12,512 nucleotides of DNA from positions 1 through 12,512 of the forward strand of contig JAKAEG010000054.1 in NCBI GenBank assembly GCA_021819985.1, read 5' to 3'. The notes beneath the pieces were generated by a model. It was not told the DNA's origin. It did not search any database and saw only the letters and a list, made by a program, of their open reading frames with translations. This stretch comes from Nitrospirota bacterium (lineage in GTDB: Bacteria > Nitrospirota > Thermodesulfovibrionia > Thermodesulfovibrionales > JdFR-88). Shown here piece by piece: positions 1-6,213 of this stretch. The position numbers were made by a program, and so were the translations under genes. Within the stretch, counting starts at the first letter, position 1; the number at the start of each line of letters is the position of its first letter.

Positions 1-147
1 GGCATCCGCCCCGGCCTCTTTAGCGGCCCGGATAATGGTTACCGCGTCATCAAAACTCTGGTTATGGTTTGCGGACATCTCGGCGATGAGGAAGACGGGT
101 TGTAACAGTCCTATTTTCCGCCCGGCTATTTCAATAATTTTTTTCAT
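1..147 (-). CDS. pseI: Pseudaminic acid synthase, N-terminal fragment (runs off window)
   Basis: Forty-nine codons are visible, reading leftward from an ATG at 147 and continuing past the left edge with no stop. The peptide begins MKKIIEIAGRKIG and contains FLIAEMSANHNQSFDDA at about residues 19-35, the characteristic opening of the NeuB/PseI family, where the first strand of the TIM barrel carries an (I/A)E(M/I)(S/G)xNH motif. The family condenses a 6-deoxy-2,4-diamino hexose with phosphoenolpyruvate to make the nine-carbon acid. The start lies inside the last 17 bases of the upstream pseG fusion gene, so translation is probably coupled; the only Shine-Dalgarno-like run (GGGGT) is about 11 bases away and weak. 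Base composition (GC-rich) matches the other pse genes. PseI rather than NeuB or LegI is inferred mainly from the neighbouring pseB/pseC/pseG genes. Because the frame is open at the window edge, completeness cannot be judged. Confidence 0.88.
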   Translation of the reverse strand, partial: MKKIIEIAGRKIGLLQPVFLIAEMSANHNQSFDDAVTIIRAAKEAGADA

Positions 148-1744
148 TTTTTATTTTACCCCAAATTTTTTTCAGGTCGCCAAGAGGCACATTCCAGCCC
201 CTATCTCTAATAAATTGTTCAAAGCGATTAGCATCTTTCTGAAAATGAAATGTCCCCTCATGTGTTTGTTGTCTGGGCTTGATAAGACCTGCCTTCAACA
301 AATCCCAATTATCCATAAACAAGCGCCTGATTACCTCATGCAGTTTTTCATATGAACTCTTCAGTGTCTCTTGAATTTCATTAAAAAACACTTCTTCTTG
401 TAAAAGGATGGCACCAGTATCTATGCCCGAATCTATGAAATGGATTGTAACCCCTTTTGGTGTATTTTCAAGAAAACTCCATATATTGGGATGAGCGCCT
501 TTATTCCAAGGCAGCAATGATATATGTAGATTAATTGCACCTCGCTGGGGAATCTCGATCATTTTTTTATTTATAATATGTCGATAATTATAACTAACAA
601 TTATATCGGGATTATATCTGAGCACGTATTCAGCATCTACTTTAGTATCCGTGTACTGGACTTGTTCGCCCTGGGAAACGAGCCAATTTGCCAATTCTTC
701 GGCCCCGTTTCCGCCCAAAAAAAGAACTTTTAAAGAATTCCCGTCCAATTGAGTGGAAATTCTCTCTCCCCCTTTTGAGTCAACAATGGTCTTTGCCTTC
801 AATGAGGAGGTTTCCCTAAGCTCCTTATTCCGTATAAATGCCCCGATATGCACGACAATTTCATTTAATGTTTTTTCTTTCAGCCATCCCAAGGAAATAA
901 AAACACCTGAATCCGCCAATGCGGTTACGGCGTTCTCCTGGTTATCAGCCACAATACCAAGCAGGGAAGGCAATCCCATGAACGCCAACTCCCATACTGT
1001 CGAGCCTCCTGCGGAAATCGCCAAATCCGCCCACGCCATAAGGGGAGCCATATCTTCAACCGCCCTCAAAAGCTCAATATCGTGTTTTTCTTTCCCCGCT
1101 TCTTCAGAAATGGATTCGTAATGAGGATTGCTTGCGCCGATTATTACCTTAATTTGCAGTGGCTCATCAATGAGCATTAGAGCTTGCAACACCTTCAGTG
1201 TATGGTTCTCCGCGTCAGCCCCGCCCATTGTGACAAGGATTTTTTTAGCTATGTCAGGAATTTCACGATTGAAGTCAGCGTATTTCAGAAATTCCCGCCT
1301 CAACAGGGCATATCTGGTGCCTGCCAGAATCCGCATATAAGGTTCGGCGGTGTATTTTAACTTCTCCGCTCCATAATTCTGATTAAGAACAATATCGGCA
1401 TAATAATGTCCGAGTGGCGCATAATCGTCGATGCAGAGGAGCTTGAATCCGGCTTTCTTTACGGCTTTCTGATATTCATCGTCAAAATGATAGCCGTCAA
1501 GGACAACCCAGTCCGGGTTTTCCTGAGAGAATATTTGCAATGCGGCATCCCGCGCCGTTATGCCTGGAAGAGTATAAGTCCTGAATTCCTTTTTTATTTT
1601 TTGGAGCAGTGCATCGCTTACCGTATGTGTTACAAAAACCACTTCTCCGCCCCGGTCCTTTACTGCCTGTCCAAGCGCTAAACACCTCATCAGGTGGCCG
1701 GTCCCCATTTGTGCGGTTGCATCCGCGCGGATGACAAGTTTCAT
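131..1744 (-). CDS. pseG: Bifunctional PseG UDP-sugar hydrolase fused to a sugar N-formyltransferase domain
   Basis: This 537-residue protein has two domains. Residues 1-333 are PseG-like: the N-terminus has DATAQMGTGHLMRC with His17, the position of the proposed catalytic His of Campylobacter PseG, followed by VTMGGADAEN (171-180) and SAGGSTVWELAFMGLPS (244-260) typical of the GT-B-like nucleotide-binding half. PseG removes UDP from the 2,4-diacylamido-trideoxy-altrose intermediate. Residues 336-537 are a formyltransferase domain: NLHISLLPWNKGAHPN (405-420), then GVTIHFIDSGIDTG (431-444). This gives the Asn405/His407/Asp442 triad equivalent to Asn108/His110/Asp146 of methionyl-tRNA formyltransferase, and the domain is expected to use 10-formyl-tetrahydrofolate. 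Usual PseG is about 270-340 residues, so the second domain is a real extension. The start ATG overlaps the stop of the upstream cytidylyltransferase gene (ATGA). The inferred job is formylation of the 4-amino sugar, followed by UDP removal. The DNA coding for the distal part (about 150-660) is markedly AT-rich. Confidence 0.88.
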   Translation of the reverse strand: MKLVIRADATAQMGTGHLMRCLALGQAVKDRGGEVVFVTHTVSDALLQKIKKEFRTYTLPGITARDAALQIFSQENPDWVVLDGYHFDDEYQKAVKKAGFKLLCIDDYAPLGHYYADIVLNQNYGAEKLKYTAEPYMRILAGTRYALLRREFLKYADFNREIPDIAKKILVTMGGADAENHTLKVLQALMLIDEPLQIKVIIGASNPHYESISEEAGKEKHDIELLRAVEDMAPLMAWADLAISAGGSTVWELAFMGLPSLLGIVADNQENAVTALADSGVFISLGWLKEKTLNEIVVHIGAFIRNKELRETSSLKAKTIVDSKGGERISTQLDGNSLKVLFLGGNGAEELANWLVSQGEQVQYTDTKVDAEYVLRYNPDIIVSYNYRHIINKKMIEIPQRGAINLHISLLPWNKGAHPNIWSFLENTPKGVTIHFIDSGIDTGAILLQEEVFFNEIQETLKSSYEKLHEVIRRLFMDNWDLLKAGLIKPRQQTHEGTFHFQKDANRFEQFIRDRGWNVPLGDLKKIWGKIKNEKNY

Positions 1745-2577
1745 TTTGCGATGCGCTCTCTCACAAAGTCCCTGGCCCGTTTTAAATCCTGCAGATCCAG
1801 AAGACTTTCGGCCTCCCGCAGTTCTTCTTCAAGACTGTTGAATATCTTCTTTTGAACAATCTTCCCGTTTATGAATTTCAGCCAGGGTTTTACCTTGAAG
1901 ATCTCCACTATCTCCTTTACGCCGAAAAAAGAGTTTCGGGGATAAAGATAATCGTAAACCGCGCAAAGAAGCGCATAATCCTCTGTCGTATCCAGCGTAA
2001 TCCTTATATCGGGGGCGAAAAATTCCTTGGGGGCCTCCAGGTTTTTTATTTGAAATTGTCCGGTCATATAGATAAAGGGCGTAACGTGCTCCCGTTCGAA
2101 ATCCTTTTCGGCCTCTTTAAAACTCCTCTCAAGGGCCTTCATCGTGAACGCCTCTACATCAAGCCCATGAGGAAAGGTGCGCTTCAGGGAGTTCGAGGCA
2201 TAATCCACTTTATTGCCGGAGACTTCCTCCACAACCAGGTCCACGACTGCGGGGTCTATACAGGGACAATCGCTCGTCACCCGCACTATCGTTTCAAGCC
2301 CGTTTTCCCTGGCGGCGTAAAAATATCTGGAGAGGACGTCTTTTTCCGGTCCCCTGAAATACCGGACATTTTCCCTGTCCGCTATTTCGCAGATGCTGTC
2401 GTCTTCCCGGTTTCCCGTAGTGGCCACTATTATCCGGTCAAGCGATCTGGCTTTCTTTAATCTCCTTATGACCTGCTCCAGGACAGAAATGCCGCTTCCC
2501 CATGGAAGCTCCTTCAAGACCTTCCCCGGCAACCTGGTGGATGTTGTCCTGGCCTGCACTATCGCTCCGGTTACCAA
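1741..2577 (-). CDS. pseF: CMP-pseudaminic acid synthetase-like cytidylyltransferase (SpsF/PseF type)
   Basis: A 278-residue member of the acylneuraminate/KDO cytidylyltransferase superfamily, close to the SpsF (COG1861) branch. The N-terminus has AIVQARTTSTRLPGK, the CTP-binding signature with Arg15 and Lys19. VTSDCPCIDP (100-109) supplies metal-binding Asp candidates. FPHGLDVE (135-142) and RITLDTTEDY follow as in other SpsF proteins. The expected role is activation of the free nonulosonic acid with CTP for transfer to a glycan, in the cytoplasm. The start codon is TTG at 2577, supported by an AGGGGAG Shine-Dalgarno 8 bases upstream; no ATG fits. It lies 2 bases after the pseC stop, and its own stop overlaps the next ATG by 4 bases, so it sits in the middle of the pse operon. 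The assignment to Pse rather than another nonulosonate rests on context. Confidence 0.85.
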   Translation of the reverse strand: MVTGAIVQARTTSTRLPGKVLKELPWGSGISVLEQVIRRLKKARSLDRIIVATTGNREDDSICEIADRENVRYFRGPEKDVLSRYFYAARENGLETIVRVTSDCPCIDPAVVDLVVEEVSGNKVDYASNSLKRTFPHGLDVEAFTMKALERSFKEAEKDFEREHVTPFIYMTGQFQIKNLEAPKEFFAPDIRITLDTTEDYALLCAVYDYLYPRNSFFGVKEIVEIFKVKPWLKFINGKIVQKKIFNSLEEELREAESLLDLQDLKRARDFVRERIAK

Positions 2578-2579
2578 AG

Positions 2580-3755
2580 CTAAAACTCCCCTAAAACATC
2601 GAAAAGGGTCCTTTTTACGGTTTCAATATCCGCATCGCTCATGCCCTGGTAAATCGGGATGCTAAGCTCTCTTTCATAAAACCGCTCAGCTTGAGGGCAT
2701 ATGCCTTCCCGGTAACCCAAAATATTTCTGTAATAGGGGTGAAGGTAAACAGGAAGATAATGTACCTGCACCCAAAGACCCGCTGTCCTCAATTTATCGA
2801 ATATTTCAGTCTTCATTCCGGAGGACCCGTCTCTGAGCCTTATGGGGTAGAGATGCCATGAGGACTGCGCGCTTTCAGTTACAACCGGCGTATCAAACCA
2901 CCTGTTTCCATGGAAGGCCGCATTATAGGAAAGTGCAATTTCTTGGCGTCTTTGGATAAAGGTATCGAGTTTTTTAAGCTGGGAGAGCCCAAGGGCGCAC
3001 TGAATATCAGTAAGCCTGTAATTATATCCAAGTACCTGCATCTCGTAATACCAATTGCCGTGCGAATGCTCTTTAAATATGGCGGCGTCTTTAACAATTC
3101 CGTGGCTCCTGAAGGCAAGGAGCTTTTCATAAAAGGACCTGTTGTTGGTAACAACGGCTCCGCCCTCACCGGTGGTGATCGGTTTTACCGGATGGAAACT
3201 AAAGATGGTCATTTCGGACAGGGAACCAATCTTATTCTCTTTATAGCTGGCCCCCAAGGCATGGCAGGCGTCCTCTATGACTATCAGGCCGTGCTTGCCG
3301 GCCAACTCCCGGATCCTGTTAAGTGCCGCGGGATTCCCTGCATAGTCCACCGGCACTATTGCTTTTGTCCCGCTGGTAATAGCTTTTTCAATAAGCTCCG
3401 GATCAATATTCCCTGTTTCTGGCTCAATATCCGAAAAAACAGGTTTTGCGCCCAGGTATAAGGCTGCATTGGCAGTGGCCGCGAAAGTTATTGGACTTGT
3501 TATTATTTCATCGCCGGGTCCGATGCCGGCGGCAAAATAAGCCCCGTGCAGGGCTGCTGTGCCGGAGGAGAAGACAACCGCGTACCTGGCGCCGCAATAA
3601 TTTGCCAGAGCGGCTTCAAATTCCCCGGATTTGGGGCCTTGGGTAAGATAATCGGAACGAAGCACTGCCAAAACTTCTTTTATGTCGTCTTCGTCTACGG
3701 ATTGCCTGCTGTATGGGATTAAACTACTCAATCTCCATTTCCCTGATAAAGCCAT
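2580..3755 (-). CDS. pseC: UDP-4-amino-4,6-dideoxy-N-acetyl-beta-L-altrosamine aminotransferase
   Basis: A DegT/DnrJ/EryC1-family PLP-dependent sugar aminotransferase of about 390 residues, the usual length. PYSRQSVDEDD (14-24) and SDYLTQGP (34-41) are the typical opening of PseC. FSSGTAALHGAY (62-73) is the phosphate-binding turn, and FSFHPVKPITTGEGGA (185-200) carries the internal-aldimine lysine, Lys191. The enzyme transfers an amino group from glutamate to C4 of the keto sugar made by PseB. The ATG at 3755 overlaps the end of pseB by 32 bases. A TTG at 3731, overlapping by only 8 bases and preceded by AGGGA, would begin the protein nearer to the conserved IPYSRQ and is a fair alternative start. 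Translation is probably coupled to pseB. The family assignment is firm; specificity is inferred from the adjacent pseB and pseG. Confidence 0.92.
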   Translation of the reverse strand: MALSGKWRLSSLIPYSRQSVDEDDIKEVLAVLRSDYLTQGPKSGEFEAALANYCGARYAVVFSSGTAALHGAYFAAGIGPGDEIITSPITFAATANAALYLGAKPVFSDIEPETGNIDPELIEKAITSGTKAIVPVDYAGNPAALNRIRELAGKHGLIVIEDACHALGASYKENKIGSLSEMTIFSFHPVKPITTGEGGAVVTNNRSFYEKLLAFRSHGIVKDAAIFKEHSHGNWYYEMQVLGYNYRLTDIQCALGLSQLKKLDTFIQRRQEIALSYNAAFHGNRWFDTPVVTESAQSSWHLYPIRLRDGSSGMKTEIFDKLRTAGLWVQVHYLPVYLHPYYRNILGYREGICPQAERFYERELSIPIYQGMSDADIETVKRTLFDVLGEF

Positions 3756-4722
3756 TCAGTTCGCCGGCGGAAAGGAAGCTCGTGTTGAGGTCGCTTCTAT
3801 ACACAAAACCTTCCGCGACACGCTTGTGATTGCCGTATTTTTTCAGGTCCTCCTTGCCAAGAGCAAACTGAGGCAATATAACAAAACCGTTTTTCTCCTC
3901 GACGGTAGTCCTCGCTTCATCCTCGGATATGAGAGTTTCGTGCACTTTTTCACCCGGTCTTATGCCCACTATTTTACAAGAGCAATCCGGGCATAGGGCC
4001 TTCGCAAGCTCGGTTATTTTCATGCTGGGTATCCTGGGGATGAATATCTCGCCGCCTACGCCTTCCCTCAATGCTTTTATGACGAGTTCGACCCCCTGCT
4101 CCAGTGTTATCCAGAAGCGGGTCATCCTCTCATCCGTAACGGGAAGGGTTTTTTCCCCTCGATTCAAAAGCTCCATGAAAAAAGGGATCACGCTGCCGCG
4201 GCTGCCCAATACATTTCCGTACCTTACGAGGGAAAAACTCGTATTCTGCGAGCCGGAGTAGACGCTGGCCGCCGTGAATATTTTTTCCATTGCCAATTTT
4301 GTTGCGCCATAGAGGTTTGCCGGGTTGACGGCCTTGTCGGTCGAAAGCGCCACCACTTTTTCAACTCCCCTGTCTATAGCGGCGTCCACAATGTTCTCGG
4401 CCCCCATTATATTGGTCTTTACGGCCTCGAAAGGGTTGTACTCGAGAGCGGGCACCTGCTTCAGGGCTGCGGCGTGGATAACATAATTAACCCCTTCGAA
4501 GGCCCTGTAAAGGCGCTGCCTGTCCCGAATGTCGCCAAGGAAAAACCTTATGGGATATTTATCGGGATGGAATTTTTTCGCCATATCGAACTGTTTCAGT
4601 TCATCGCGGCTGAAGATGATCAGCTTTTTAGGGCGGTACTTGCCAAGGACTATTTCCGTGAACTTCTTTCCAAAAGAACCCGTTCCGCCAGTGAGCAGTA
4701 TCGTCTTATCGTTAAACATCAT
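3724..4722 (-). CDS. pseB: UDP-N-acetylglucosamine 4,6-dehydratase (5-inverting)
   Basis: A 332-residue short-chain dehydrogenase/reductase of the PseB/FlaA1 type. The NADP-binding loop TGGTGSFG is at 11-18, and STDKAVNPANLYGATK at 127-142 contains Asp129, Lys130, Tyr138 and Lys142, matching the catalytic set Asp132/Lys133/Tyr141/Lys145 of Helicobacter PseB. HAAALKQVPALEYNP (83-97) is also diagnostic. It converts UDP-GlcNAc to the 4-keto-6-deoxy-L-arabino sugar, the first step toward pseudaminic acid. Two adjacent ATG codons (4722 and 4719) are possible starts; the second gives the more usual MFNDKTILLTGG, and GGGG lies just upstream. A TATAAT-like -10 about 54 bases upstream (4776-4781) may open the operon here. 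GC content is high, unlike that of the upstream methyltransferase gene. Confidence 0.94.
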   Translation of the reverse strand: MMFNDKTILLTGGTGSFGKKFTEIVLGKYRPKKLIIFSRDELKQFDMAKKFHPDKYPIRFFLGDIRDRQRLYRAFEGVNYVIHAAALKQVPALEYNPFEAVKTNIMGAENIVDAAIDRGVEKVVALSTDKAVNPANLYGATKLAMEKIFTAASVYSGSQNTSFSLVRYGNVLGSRGSVIPFFMELLNRGEKTLPVTDERMTRFWITLEQGVELVIKALREGVGGEIFIPRIPSMKITELAKALCPDCSCKIVGIRPGEKVHETLISEDEARTTVEEKNGFVILPQFALGKEDLKKYGNHKRVAEGFVYRSDLNTSFLSAGELNGFIREMEIE

Positions 4723-4887
4723 ACCCCGCCATTAGCATGTTTTTTATAATTCACAACCTTTTAAAATTACGGCATATTATATACTTTAAACAAGACTTTA
4801 AGCTTGGCATCTATCCTGGAACGGGAACAAGGCTGCCATTAGCAGTCGAGAGGCGCAGCGTCCTGCCAAGTATTTTTTTCATCTCCT
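4723..4887. other. Spacer between the methyltransferase gene and pseB
   Basis: This 165-base gap separates the AT-rich methyltransferase gene from the tightly packed pse operon. Reading leftward, a TATAAT (4776-4781) could serve as the -10 of a pseB promoter, with a start near 4769 and a leader of about 47 bases; no good -35 is visible at 17 bases. A 23-codon reading frame begins with ATG at 4882, six bases after the methyltransferase stop, and ends at 4811. The text continues protein-like in another frame to 4767 (see findings). A 7-base inverted repeat (4803-4809 with 4864-4870) is followed on the plus strand by a T run, but no plus-strand gene precedes it. Confidence 0.4.
4776..4781 (-). 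promoter_or_regulatory. Candidate -10 element for the pse operon
   Basis: A perfect TATAAT reads leftward in the AT-rich spacer before pseB, placing a transcription start around 4769 and leaving a leader of roughly 47-50 bases. The -35 region is poor (an AGCTTA/CTTAAA-like stretch at about 15-17 bases), so an activator or read-through from the upstream genes is possible. Support is motif and position only. Confidence 0.35.
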
Positions 4888-5988
4888 TCACTGGAAGGAC
4901 AACTTGCCGGGCGACACGAAGTAAAGATTTTCTCTGGATGAATTGAGAAGTGTGTCCGCTTCGAAATAATCAAATTTCCTGCCTTTAAAATATTTCGGGA
5001 GCTCACTTGGATGAAATGTTGTGTTTAAATCAAAGTTATCATATGTAGTTAATGCTATTGCAGCGTTTGTTGACTCAGTGAATCCATTAAATTTATCAAC
5101 GTAATTTTTTACCACATAATTTGGCATCTCAACAAAAGAATGTGAGTTCATAAATATATCTATTGCGCCCCTAAATTTCTCAATTTGCCATGGGGCAATA
5201 CAATAAATTTCAATATTATTGTCCGGAGAAAATGTTATTGAATCACGTCGCCTTAAATCTCTGTAATCGAAAACAGAGGTGCCATAAAACGCCTTCAGAT
5301 ATTGTGTGCCAACGTAAAGATTAGGGGGAATATCAAGATATAGGACTTTCCTAATATTTTTATAGTTTTCAAGCAACAGATGTATGTTAATTCCAAATCC
5401 CCCACCAATTTCAAATATTGAGTAAGCATCATTAAATTTGATGCGTTGGGCAATATTATCATGCTGCTCAAGAAGATTTAAATAATGAATAGAATAATCA
5501 TGTCCATCTATTTTGGCCTTTCTCAAACAATTGCCTAAAAGCGAATAAGGCATTGTATATTTTTTAAGAAGATTCCTGGTTTCCTCTTTCATATTAAGTA
5601 TTTCTTGAGCATAGGCAATACTTTCACGTGCATATGATTCAGTCCATCGTATTTGGGATTCGTATATGTTACTCAGCGGATAAGTCTTCGTTAGCCACTG
5701 GACAAGTCGATTCAATCCATGGTTGTATATGCTTCGAATATCTGTATACAAGTTATCGGCATAGCTCATACCGATAAGGTTTGTCGAACCTCTAAAATTT
5801 GCTATACCATATCTTTTTATTTCATTCGCCGCATTTTTGGCTTTGATAGCCCAGTAAGGCCCTGGGTGATAGAGACGTGGTTGACTCTTTGAGTCAGTGG
5901 ACATTATGTCCAATAGTTCAAGGTCATCTTTTAACCCGATATTTTGATCCCTCTCTGTTGAGGGGATAACAGCTTTCTGTGTATTCAT
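4888..5988 (-). CDS. Putative sugar O-methyltransferase (NanM/TIGR04371-like)
   Basis: A 366-residue protein with a class I SAM-dependent methyltransferase core in its second half. IFEIGGGFGIN (191-201) is the glycine-rich motif I, YLDIPPNLYVGTQYL (217-231) is the motif II region with an acidic residue, and FMNSHSFVEM follows near residue 280. This arrangement is that of the putative sugar O-methyltransferase family found in nonulosonate and other glycan loci. The first 180 residues are an uncharacterised helical N-terminal region. There is no signal peptide or membrane segment, so it should act in the cytoplasm, probably methylating a hydroxyl of a glycan residue; the acceptor is unknown. 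The coding DNA is strikingly AT-rich (two hand-counted lines gave 19 and 18 G+C of 60) against about 55% in pseB, suggesting recent acquisition. The start ATG at 5988 lacks a strong ribosome site. It reads with the flippase and pse genes. Confidence 0.75.
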   Translation of the reverse strand: MNTQKAVIPSTERDQNIGLKDDLELLDIMSTDSKSQPRLYHPGPYWAIKAKNAANEIKRYGIANFRGSTNLIGMSYADNLYTDIRSIYNHGLNRLVQWLTKTYPLSNIYESQIRWTESYARESIAYAQEILNMKEETRNLLKKYTMPYSLLGNCLRKAKIDGHDYSIHYLNLLEQHDNIAQRIKFNDAYSIFEIGGGFGINIHLLLENYKNIRKVLYLDIPPNLYVGTQYLKAFYGTSVFDYRDLRRRDSITFSPDNNIEIYCIAPWQIEKFRGAIDIFMNSHSFVEMPNYVVKNYVDKFNGFTESTNAAIALTTYDNFDLNTTFHPSELPKYFKGRKFDYFEADTLLNSSRENLYFVSPGKLSFQ

Positions 5989-6213
5989 ATCATTTCTACT
6001 GCTTTTCTATCTACCCTTTTACTCATACACATATTTTTTTTTGCCTTTTTTAAGGCCTCTGTAATTTTATAATGCCCATTCTGTACTGCCCTTCAAGTCT
6101 CTCTTCCCGCAAACCTCGGGAGTAGCTTTTTATGGTTATTTTTTGTCCTGCCTTTTCTGGACACATGCCCGTTGTGCCAGATAACATGCTGTTTTCACAT
6201 GTCTTTTAGATTA
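5989..6213. other. AT-rich spacer before the methyltransferase gene
   Basis: This 225-base gap has no convincing gene. Reading leftward it holds a possible weak promoter: TTGAAG (6091-6096), a 19-base spacer, and TATAAA (6066-6071). It also holds two small hairpins (GCCTT/AAGGC at 6043-6056, and an ACATG/CATGT pair near 6183-6201), neither followed by the T run needed for a terminator on the minus strand. Its composition resembles the methyltransferase gene more than the pse genes, so both may have arrived together. Confidence 0.4.

Noticed and set aside
1852..2460. Plus-strand open frame of 202 codons inside the pseF gene
   Set aside because: It is the antisense shadow of a gene with clear cytidylyltransferase motifs, and its peptide shows no family features.
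2910..3461. Plus-strand open frame of 183 codons across pseC
   Set aside because: It lies antisense to the conserved PLP-binding part of PseC and shows no recognisable motif.
4803..4878. Terminator-like inverted repeat CTTGGCA/TGCCAAG followed by a T run on the plus strand
   Set aside because: The loop is over 50 bases, no plus-strand gene precedes it, and the only plus-strand promoter-like text (TATACT at 4780) lacks a -35; a small RNA is possible but unsupported.
6043..6056. GCCTT/AAGGC hairpin beside a T run as a terminator
   Set aside because: The T run lies before the stem on the plus strand and becomes an A run after it on the minus strand, where the genes are read, so it cannot act as an intrinsic terminator for them.
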